A stretch of 9,939 nt of DNA from a candidate division NC10 bacterium SPGG6 (lineage in GTDB: Bacteria > Methylomirabilota > Methylomirabilia > Methylomirabilales > CSP1-5). The notes below the pieces were generated by a model. That model did no database searches. It saw only the letters and a list, made by a program, of their open reading frames with translations, and was not told the DNA's origin. The position numbers were made by a program, and so were the translations under genes. The number at the start of each line of letters is the position of its first letter. Positions within the stretch are counted from its first letter, which is position 1. Positions 4,960 to 9,939 of the stretch are shown here, one piece after another. The stretch spans positions 1 through 9,939 of the forward strand of contig LXTG01000016.1 in the NCBI GenBank assembly GCA_001643535.1, given 5' to 3'.

Positions 4960-6489
4960 ATGAAGCGTGAGATCATCGTGAATTCATCAATGGTGGAGAC
5001 CCGCGTGGCGATCCTTGAGGACGGTCAGCTGGCGGAGCTGATGATCGGGGACGCGAGGAATGAGGGGTTCGCGGGCAACATCTATAAGGGGCGGGTGCAG
5101 AAGATCCTGCCCGGGATGCAGGCGGCCTTTGTCGATATCGGCCTCAGCAAGGATGCCTTCCTCTTCGTTCGAGATATCTACGAGGATCTGGAGGACTACG
5201 AGCGCATCTTCGCGGCGGGTGAGGATTTCGAGGGGGAGGAGAGGCTTCCACCAGCCCCTCCGCCCAAACACCCCCCCCGCCCGGGACAGCCCTCCATTGA
5301 AGAGCTCCTCCAGGAGGGGCAGGAGGTGCTGGTCCAAGTGGCCCGAGAACCGTTGGGGACGAAGGGGGCCCGGATCACCTCCCATATCACCCTCCCAGGG
5401 CGCTATTTGGTCTACATGCCGACTGAGCAGCACATCGGAATCTCCCGGAAGATCGAGGACGAGAAGGAGCGGGTCCGGCTCCGCCAGACCGTGCAGGAAT
5501 TGAGTACGGGGACTGAGGGGGTCATTGTCCGGACCGCAGGGATGGGAAAGAAGCGCGATGAGATCGCGGCCGACCTGGAGTTTCTCCGCTCCCTCTGGCG
5601 ACAGATCAGGGCCCGGGCCGAGACGGTCACCGCGCCCGCCTTGGTTCGACAGGACCTCGATCTGGTCTTTCGAATTTTCCGCGACCTCTTCACGCGCGAA
5701 GTCGCTCGCTTGGTAGTGGACAGTGAAGCGGAATATGAGCGGTGTTTGGAGTTTGTGGAGGCCCTCTTCCCCGATCTCCGCTCCCATCTCTTCCTCTACA
5801 CCGAGGAGGAGTCCATCTTTCGGTCCTTCGGGGTGGAGCGGGAGATCGAAAAGGCCCTTCGACCCAAGGTGTGGCTCAAATCGGGAGGGTATCTGGTCAT
5901 CGAAGAGACCGAGGCGTTAGTCTCTATTGATGTCAATACCGGTCGCTACGTCGGCAAACACGACTTCGAGGAGACCGTCTTCAAGACGAATCTCGAAGCG
6001 ACCCGGGAGATTGCTCGTCAGGTGCGCCTCCGAGATCTGGGGGGCATCGTCATTATCGACTTCATCGACATGGCGAGGAAAGACCACCGGGATCGGGTGC
6101 TTGGCGAGTTCAAGGAACATCTCAAGTCCGACCGCTCTCCAACCAATGTGGCCCTGCTCTCGGAACTGGGCCTCGTGGAGATGACCCGCAAGCGGGTGAA
6201 GCAGGGACTCATTCGCTCTCTCAGTGTGAGCTGTCCTACCTGCGGGGGGACCGGCCTTCTCCGGGCGATTACCTCTGTCGCCCATCAGATTCTCCGGGAG
6301 GCCGAGTGGCGGATGGTGAAGCGGAAGCCGGCCCACCTCAATATTCGCGCTCACCCTGACGTCATCAACTGGCTGCGGGCGGAGGAGGGGGAAGCGATCG
6401 AGGCCTTGCAGCAGAAGCACGGGGGTGAGATCTCCCTCGCACCTCAGGAGGGGTGGTTAGCCCAGAAGTATCAGGTTTCCGAAGGGTAA
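4960..6489 (+). CDS. rng: Ribonuclease E/G family endoribonuclease (RNase G)
   Basis: A 509-residue single-strand endoribonuclease of the Rne/Rng family, acting in rRNA maturation and mRNA decay. It starts MKREIIVNSSMVETRVAI, typical of the family. An S1 RNA-binding domain (about 36-125: GNIYKGRVQKILPGMQAAFV ... EVLVQV) is split by an acidic and proline-rich insert at ~76-115. The 5'-sensor/RNase H-like region (~130-290) follows. The catalytic metal-binding aspartates lie in SIDVNTGRYVG (D324) and IIDFIDMAR (D367). The zinc-link CPTCGGTG (425-432) holds dimers together in known members. There is no long C-terminal degradosome scaffold, so RNase G fits better than RNase E. ATG 4960 is chosen over GTG 4954 by homology; no clear ribosome site is visible. 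It lies directly upstream of rplU-rpmA-obgE, a common arrangement. Confidence 0.95.
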   Translation: MKREIIVNSSMVETRVAILEDGQLAELMIGDARNEGFAGNIYKGRVQKILPGMQAAFVDIGLSKDAFLFVRDIYEDLEDYERIFAAGEDFEGEERLPPAPPPKHPPRPGQPSIEELLQEGQEVLVQVAREPLGTKGARITSHITLPGRYLVYMPTEQHIGISRKIEDEKERVRLRQTVQELSTGTEGVIVRTAGMGKKRDEIAADLEFLRSLWRQIRARAETVTAPALVRQDLDLVFRIFRDLFTREVARLVVDSEAEYERCLEFVEALFPDLRSHLFLYTEEESIFRSFGVEREIEKALRPKVWLKSGGYLVIEETEALVSIDVNTGRYVGKHDFEETVFKTNLEATREIARQVRLRDLGGIVIIDFIDMARKDHRDRVLGEFKEHLKSDRSPTNVALLSELGLVEMTRKRVKQGLIRSLSVSCPTCGGTGLLRAITSVAHQILREAEWRMVKRKPAHLNIRAHPDVINWLRAEEGEAIEALQQKHGGEISLAPQEGWLAQKYQVSEG

Positions 6490-6616
6490 CCGCACACCCC
6501 GAGTCCGCCCTCTAAGGTTTCAAGTCTGCTCTCTGGAACTCGCCTTCCCTCTCGTCTACGCCGCGCTGCGCGAGCATTGCAGAAAGGTTTGAGCTGTTGG
6601 AGAAATAAACGTTTCT

Positions 6617-6622
6617 TATAAT
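6617..6622 (+). promoter_or_regulatory. Perfect TATAAT box upstream of rplU (possible second promoter)
   Basis: A consensus -10 (TATAAT) lies in the AT-rich part of the rng-rplU gap. The hexamer 17 bases upstream (CTGTTG) is a poor -35. If used it would give a leader of about 135 bases before rplU, containing a small hairpin at 6661-6675 (GCGGG-loop-CCCGC). Confidence 0.3.
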
Positions 6623-6689
6623 TTTATGGACGTCCCCCTCTTTCCCCCTCTTTGACCACGGCGGGGTACTCCCGCAAAGATGGTGTTTC

Positions 6690-6718
6690 TTGACAGGGTT
6701 GAGCATTCTTGCTAAAAA
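6690..6718 (+). promoter_or_regulatory. Putative sigma-70 promoter of the rplU-rpmA-obgE-proBA block
   Basis: Perfect TTGACA (6690-6695), a 17-base spacer, and TAAAAA (6713-6718, 4 of 6 matches). The expected start near 6725 gives a leader of about 38 bases before rplU. This is the best promoter match in the window and indicates that the ribosomal-protein block can be transcribed independently of rng. Confidence 0.6.
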
Positions 6719-6762
6719 GAAAGGTCCACACAGCAAGTGACAGAATGAAGTGAGAGGTCGGT

Positions 6763-7077
6763 ATGTACGCCGTCGTGGAGACCGGAGGAAAACAGTACCG
6801 GGTGGCCCCAGGAGGGGTCATCGCGGTGGAACTCTTACCGGGGAGCGTGGGCGAGGTCGTAGAGCTTTCCCGAGTCCTGTTGGTGGGCGAGGGAGAGGAG
6901 GTCAGGGTTGGGTCTCCGGTCGTCCCCGGGGCGAAGGTGCGGGCGACGATCCTGGGGCAGGTGCGGGGTTCCAAGGTGACGGTCTTCAAGTTCCGACGGC
7001 GGGAGAAGTACCGGCGGAAGACTGGACACCGCCAGCGGCTGACCCGTCTGCGGGTCGAGGAAATCGCCCTTGGTTGA
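6763..7077 (+). CDS. rplU: 50S ribosomal protein L21
   Basis: A 104-residue protein, the usual length for bL21. It starts MYAVVETGGKQYRV, followed by the characteristic central strand region (VVPGAKVRATILGQVRGSK) and a basic C-terminal segment (FKFRRREKYRRKTGHRQ) that binds 23S rRNA in the large subunit. GAGAGG lies about six bases upstream of the ATG. It is the first gene after the TTGACA promoter and is followed by rpmA after a 153-base spacer filled with short repeats, which is long for this gene pair. Confidence 0.97.
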   Translation: MYAVVETGGKQYRVAPGGVIAVELLPGSVGEVVELSRVLLVGEGEEVRVGSPVVPGAKVRATILGQVRGSKVTVFKFRRREKYRRKTGHRQRLTRLRVEEIALG

Positions 7078-7080
7078 TAG

Positions 7081-7124
7081 TTCAGGGTCAATTGGTTCAG
7101 GGGTTCGGGGTTCATGGTTCATAG
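7081..7124 (+). repeat. Degenerate TTCATGG-type heptamers, inverted relative to the downstream array
   Basis: Six degenerate heptamer-like units (TTCAGGG, TTCGGGG, TTCATGG, TTCATAG and variants) begin right after the rplU stop. They are the reverse complement of the CCATGAA-type units at 7164-7219. The clearest pair is 7112-7124 with 7199-7211, 13 bases perfectly complementary. A short ATAG triplet repeat (7121-7132) abuts the 3' end. The transcript of the spacer could fold into a long imperfect hairpin. Confidence 0.6.
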
Positions 7125-7163
7125 ATAGATAGAGTACCCTACCTTCTCCATGCAGAGAACTTG

Positions 7164-7219
7164 CCATGAACTATCAACCATGAGCCATCAGCCATGAACT
7201 ATGAACCATGAGCCATGAA
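7164..7219 (+). repeat. Tandem array of eight 7-bp repeats (consensus CCATGAA)
   Basis: Fifty-six bases divide exactly into eight heptamers of consensus CYATSAR: CCATGAA, CTATCAA, CCATGAG, CCATCAG, and again CCATGAA, CTATGAA, CCATGAG, CCATGAA. There is also a higher-order 28-base repeat (7164-7191 and 7192-7219, three mismatches). The array ends one base before the rpmA ribosome site (GGAGG, 7221-7225). Confidence 0.8.
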
Positions 7220-7230
7220 CGGAGGCAAGG

Positions 7231-7518
7231 ATGGCGCATAAGAAGGGGTTGGGTAGTTCGAAAAACGGCCGAGAGAGCGCGTCGAAGCGGCTCGGGATGA
7301 AGGCCTTCTCTGGGCAGATGGTCCCCGGCGGAAGCATCCTGGTTCGGCAGCGGGGCACCCGATTCAAACCTGGCTGGAATGTCGGAATCGGTCGGGATGA
7401 TACCCTCTACGCAAAGGTGACGGGGATCGTTTCCGTCGTAGCGCGAGGTGGCCGGGGCCGGTTCGTGGACATCACCCCGGTATCCGACGGCCGACGACCG
7501 ACGGCCGACGATCGATGA
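7231..7518 (+). CDS. rpmA: 50S ribosomal protein L27 with unusual C-terminal tail
   Basis: A 95-residue bL27. The N-terminus MAHKKGLGSSKNGRES reaches the peptidyl-transferase centre in known ribosomes. The core has GQMVPGGSILVRQRGTRFKPGWNVGIGRDDTLYA, standard for the family. There is no Firmicutes-type cleavable N-terminal extension. The ATG has GGAGG five bases upstream. The protein is about ten residues longer than usual: the last eleven residues (SDGRRPTADDR) are encoded almost wholly by a 7-bp tandem repeat that continues into obgE. This tail is probably non-conserved, arising by repeat invasion of the gene end (inference). The stop is three bases before the obgE ATG. Confidence 0.95.
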   Translation: MAHKKGLGSSKNGRESASKRLGMKAFSGQMVPGGSILVRQRGTRFKPGWNVGIGRDDTLYAKVTGIVSVVARGGRGRFVDITPVSDGRRPTADDR

Positions 7519-7526
7519 CCGATGAC
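7485..7526 (+). repeat. Tandem array of six 7-bp repeats across the rpmA/obgE junction
   Basis: Forty-two bases form six heptamers: CGACGGC, CGACGAC, CGACGGC, CGACGAT, CGATGAC, CGATGAC (consensus CGAYGRY). The array encodes the tail of L27, contains its TGA (7516-7518) and includes the obgE ATG (7522-7524). The 3' units (CGATGAC) differ from the CCATGAA units upstream of rpmA at only two positions, so the two arrays may share an origin. Confidence 0.8.
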
Positions 7527-8559
7527 CAATGTGTTCATCGATGTTGCCCGGATCAGGGTCAAAGCGGGTCACGGCGGAAAGGGCTGCATCAGCTTTCGGC
7601 GCGAGAAGTATGTCCCCCGAGGTGGACCGGACGGGGGGGATGGAGGACGGGGGGGGAACGTCTTTGTGGAAACCTCCCGGTCGGCCCGTACCCTCATTGA
7701 TCTGAAGTACCAACAGGTGTATCGGGCGCCAGGCGGACGCCACGGTCAGGGGAAGAAAAAGCGCGGTCGTAATGGGGCCGATGTGATCATCCGGGTACCC
7801 CTGGGCACGGTGATCAAAGACCAAGAGACTGGTCAGATCTTGGGGGACCTCACGGAGGAAAGGCAACGGGTCTTGGTCGCCCGCGGCGGCCGGGGCGGCA
7901 AGGGAAACGTGGCCTTTGCGACGGCGACGCGTCGTGTACCCCGGATTGCCGAGGAGGGAGCGGCAGGCGAGGAGCGGAGCCTCCTGTTAGAGCTGAAGCT
8001 CCTGGCCGATATCGGCTTGGTGGGGGTTCCCAATGCCGGGAAGTCCACGCTCCTTCGGGCCCTGACCGCTGCGCAGCCGAAGATCGCCGATTATCCCTTC
8101 ACCACCCTTGTCCCCAATCTAGGGGTCCTCGATTTCTCTCCACACGCGCGAGCAACAGTTGCCGACATTCCGGGGCTCATCGCTGGGGCCTCGGAAGGCG
8201 CCGGGCTTGGCCTGAGCTTTCTCCGGCATATCGAGCGGGTTCGCTTGATCGTGCACGTCCTCGATATCTCGGAGGGTCAGGATCCCCTCAAGGCGTTCGA
8301 GGTGGTGGAGGAAGAGCTTCAGGCGTACAGTCACCCCCTCACGCATCTCCCCCGACTGGTGGCGGCCAATAAGGTCGATCTGCCGCATGACAAGAATCTG
8401 GGGCGTTGCCGCCCCTATTTTGCTGGCCGGGGAATTCCCTTCTATCCCGTCTCGGCCTTAACGGAACAAGGCCTTTCCGCCCTCAATGGTGGACTCCAAG
8501 AGAGCCTCAACCAAGCGGCAGGACAAAAGGAATATCGTGGACCGGGCCGAGCTCTGTAA
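7522..8559 (+). CDS. obgE: Obg/CgtA GTPase
   Basis: A 345-residue GTPase that acts in late 50S assembly and stress responses. The N-terminal glycine-rich Obg domain (1-158; GHGGKGCISFRREKYVPRGG near 16-35) is followed by a G domain: G1 GVPNAGKST (168-176), G2 in YPFTTL (191-196), G3 DIPGLI (215-220), G4 NKVD (283-286), G5 SAL (311-313). There is no long C-terminal OCT domain. The ATG is inside the heptamer array, three bases after the rpmA stop, with no Shine-Dalgarno sequence, so initiation presumably depends on coupling with rpmA. Out-of-frame ATGs at 7515 and 7529 flank the chosen one. Confidence 0.96.
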   Translation: MTNVFIDVARIRVKAGHGGKGCISFRREKYVPRGGPDGGDGGRGGNVFVETSRSARTLIDLKYQQVYRAPGGRHGQGKKKRGRNGADVIIRVPLGTVIKDQETGQILGDLTEERQRVLVARGGRGGKGNVAFATATRRVPRIAEEGAAGEERSLLLELKLLADIGLVGVPNAGKSTLLRALTAAQPKIADYPFTTLVPNLGVLDFSPHARATVADIPGLIAGASEGAGLGLSFLRHIERVRLIVHVLDISEGQDPLKAFEVVEEELQAYSHPLTHLPRLVAANKVDLPHDKNLGRCRPYFAGRGIPFYPVSALTEQGLSALNGGLQESLNQAAGQKEYRGPGRAL

Positions 8560-9673
8560 ACACGTTCGCCGCCTGGTGGTCAAGGTGGGCTCAGGGGTCC
8601 TATCCCGGGGAACCCTTTGCCTGCAGCCGGAGTCAATCCAGGGGCTCGCAAAGCAGATCGCCTCATTGATGGCCCAGGGGGTGCAGACCCTTCTGGTTTC
8701 GTCGGGGGCGGTGATGGCCGGAATGGAAAGGCTCGAGCGCACGGAACGGCCGCGCAGCATCCCCGTGAAACAGGCGGCCGCCGCCATCGGTCAGAGTGTG
8801 CTCATGGCCAGGTACGAGGAGGCCTTTGCGCCGTTCGGGATCAAAGTCGCCCAGATCCTCCTCACGCAAGAGGATATGCGGGACCGGGTCCGATATCTGA
8901 ATGCTCGGAACACCCTCTTTACGCTGCTCGGCCTCGGCGTCCTCCCGATTGTCAACGAAAATGACACGGTGGCCGTGGAGGAGATCAAGTTCGGGGATAA
9001 CGACATCCTTTCGGCGCTCGTTGCCTCGTTGGTGGATGCGGATCTGTTAGTGATGCTGACCGATCAGGAAGGACTCTATACCGCGGATCCCCGCACCGAT
9101 CCCGGGGCGCAACTGGTCCCGGTCATCTCCAGTCCGTTCACCCCTGACGCCTTCTGGGCGAGTCCTACGCAGACCCTCACCGGGATCGGAGGGATGGCCT
9201 CCAAAATTGAGGCGGCCCGGCTGGCCACCGCTTCCCATGTTCCGACGATGGTGGCGAATGGCCTCACGTCGGATATCCTCGTTCGCCTCGTCGCTGGCGA
9301 GTCTCTGGGAACCCTCTTCCTCCCCCAAGCCGCCAAGATGGGGGGTCGAAAGCGATGGCTGGCCTTTGCTACACGCCCGAAAGGCGGGATCCAGGTGGAT
9401 GAGGGAGCCAAACAGGCCCTTACCCATCAGGGGCGGAGCCTTCTCCCTTCCGGGGTCCGGGGGACGGTGAAGGCGTTTCATGCCGGGGATGTCGTGTCGA
9501 TCCTGGGGGTAGAGGGTCAGGAGTTTGCCCGCGGCCTGGTCAACTACAGCGCGGAGGAGGTGGAGCGGATCAAGGGACGGCGGAGCAGCGAGATCGAGCA
9601 GGTCTTAGGATACAAACACTCTGACGAGGTCATCCATCGGAATAACCTGGTGATCCTGGGGGTGCGGAAGTGA
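8537..9673 (+). CDS. proB: Glutamate 5-kinase
   Basis: A 378-residue enzyme that phosphorylates glutamate to gamma-glutamyl phosphate, the first step of proline synthesis. The amino-acid-kinase domain shows VKVGSGVLS (15-23), SSGAVMAG (55-62), NENDTVA (141-147), FGDNDILSA (152-160), TDQEGLYTADP (175-185) and GIGGMASK (216-223). The C-terminal ~90 residues (from about 280) form the PUA domain found in full-length ProB. The frame is open from ATG 8486, but GTG 8537 is chosen: it has AAAAGGA six bases upstream and gives the normal N-terminus, overlapping obgE by 23 bases. The stop overlaps the proA start (GTGA). Proline feedback control is known for the family but not visible here. Confidence 0.95.
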   Translation: MDRAELCKHVRRLVVKVGSGVLSRGTLCLQPESIQGLAKQIASLMAQGVQTLLVSSGAVMAGMERLERTERPRSIPVKQAAAAIGQSVLMARYEEAFAPFGIKVAQILLTQEDMRDRVRYLNARNTLFTLLGLGVLPIVNENDTVAVEEIKFGDNDILSALVASLVDADLLVMLTDQEGLYTADPRTDPGAQLVPVISSPFTPDAFWASPTQTLTGIGGMASKIEAARLATASHVPTMVANGLTSDILVRLVAGESLGTLFLPQAAKMGGRKRWLAFATRPKGGIQVDEGAKQALTHQGRSLLPSGVRGTVKAFHAGDVVSILGVEGQEFARGLVNYSAEEVERIKGRRSSEIEQVLGYKHSDEVIHRNNLVILGVRK

Positions 9674-9939
9674 GAGAAGTGGAGGTCTTAGCCCGCCAGG
9701 CCCGGGAGGCGGTGCGCGGCATGGCGGTAGCCTCTCCGGAGGTCAAGAATAGGGCCCTTCACGCGATGGCGGAGGGCCTTCTCGATCACCAGGAGGAGAT
9801 CCGCCAAGCCAACGCTGCCGACTTGGCGGGGGCTGAGGGGAAGAGTTACCCGCCCGCCTTCCTGGATCGGCTCAGGCTGACCAGCGAACGTATTCAGGGG
9901 ATGGCGAGAGGGCTCAAGGAGGTAGCAGATCGGAAGAGC
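9670..9939 (+). CDS. proA: Gamma-glutamyl phosphate reductase, N-terminal fragment
   Basis: Ninety codons of ProA, which reduces gamma-glutamyl phosphate to glutamate-5-semialdehyde, the step after ProB. Recognisable features are LARQAREAV, a helix with VKNRALHAMAEGLL, IRQANAADL and LDRLRLTSERIQGMA, matching the start of the family. The GTG start overlaps the proB TGA by four bases, giving coupled translation of consecutive pathway enzymes. The catalytic cysteine lies beyond the window. The last four codons (DRKS and its flank) are suspect because bases 9927-9939 equal the Illumina adapter core; family members normally continue with a LPDPVG-like segment after this helix. Confidence 0.93.
   Translation, partial: MREVEVLARQAREAVRGMAVASPEVKNRALHAMAEGLLDHQEEIRQANAADLAGAEGKSYPPAFLDRLRLTSERIQGMARGLKEVADRKS
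9927..9939 (+). other. Probable sequencing-adapter remnant at contig end
   Basis: The final 13 bases are AGATCGGAAGAGC, exactly the shared core of Illumina TruSeq-type adapters. They coincide with the end of the sequence and with the point where the ProA reading departs from the family. They are most likely untrimmed adapter rather than genomic DNA. Confidence 0.85.

Noticed and set aside
4987..5787. Minus-strand 266-residue open frame inside rng
   Set aside because: Antisense shadow of a clear RNase E/G gene; no recognisable domain.
6661..6675. Hairpin GCGGG-loop-CCCGC as rng terminator
   Set aside because: Only five base pairs and no T-run follows; it may be part of a leader but does not look like an intrinsic terminator.
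6512..6736. 74-residue minus-strand frame in the rng-rplU gap
   Set aside because: No homology that I recognise and no ribosome site; it overlaps the rplU promoter.
7081..7219. CRISPR-like array
   Set aside because: Units are seven bases with no unique spacers, so it is a tandem/inverted short repeat and not CRISPR.
8486..8536. ATG 8486 as the proB start
   Set aside because: It would add 17 residues not typical of ProB and a 74-base overlap with obgE; GTG 8537 has a good ribosome site.

Overview
This window reads like one end of a contig from a GC-rich environmental bacterium. The gene order rng-rplU-rpmA-obgE-proB-proA is typical of delta-proteobacteria-like and other deep-branching Gram-negative lineages. 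Together with the GC content and the small hypothetical families, NC10/Methylomirabilota or a relative is a reasonable guess, but the sequence alone does not settle it. The last 13 bases equal the common Illumina adapter core, so the right edge is probably a raw metagenome contig end.

The left half (1-4141) is entirely minus-strand. Reading in the direction of transcription it holds a PmtA-like SAM methyltransferase, an exported bifunctional-nuclease-fold protein, a disrupted hotdog-fold gene resembling 3-aminobutyryl-CoA ammonia lyase, a THEP1-type NTPase, a DUF2203 protein, a long coiled-coil protein with an E2/UBC-like C-terminus, and the first 44 codons of a ThiF/E1-like adenylyltransferase. 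The last two overlap by four bases (GTGA) and look like a co-translated E2-like/E1-like pair. This is the most interesting part of the window, but the partner genes (a ubiquitin-like protein, a JAB peptidase) would lie off the left edge, so a full conjugation system is not demonstrated.

Around 4361-4735 is a separate minus-strand cyclophilin-like (TM1367/DUF369-type) gene with its own good promoter. It is divergent from rng, with a perfect 7-bp hairpin in the shared upstream region.

The right half (4960-9939) is a plus-strand housekeeping block: RNase E/G-family ribonuclease, then a promoter and ribosomal proteins L21 and L27, the ribosome-assembly GTPase Obg, and the first two proline-synthesis enzymes ProB and ProA (truncated). 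Obg, ProB and ProA are joined by very short spacers or overlaps. The rplU-rpmA spacer and the rpmA-obgE junction each carry a tandem array of 7-bp repeats. The second array encodes the unusual C-terminal tail of L27 and contains both the rpmA stop and the obgE start.
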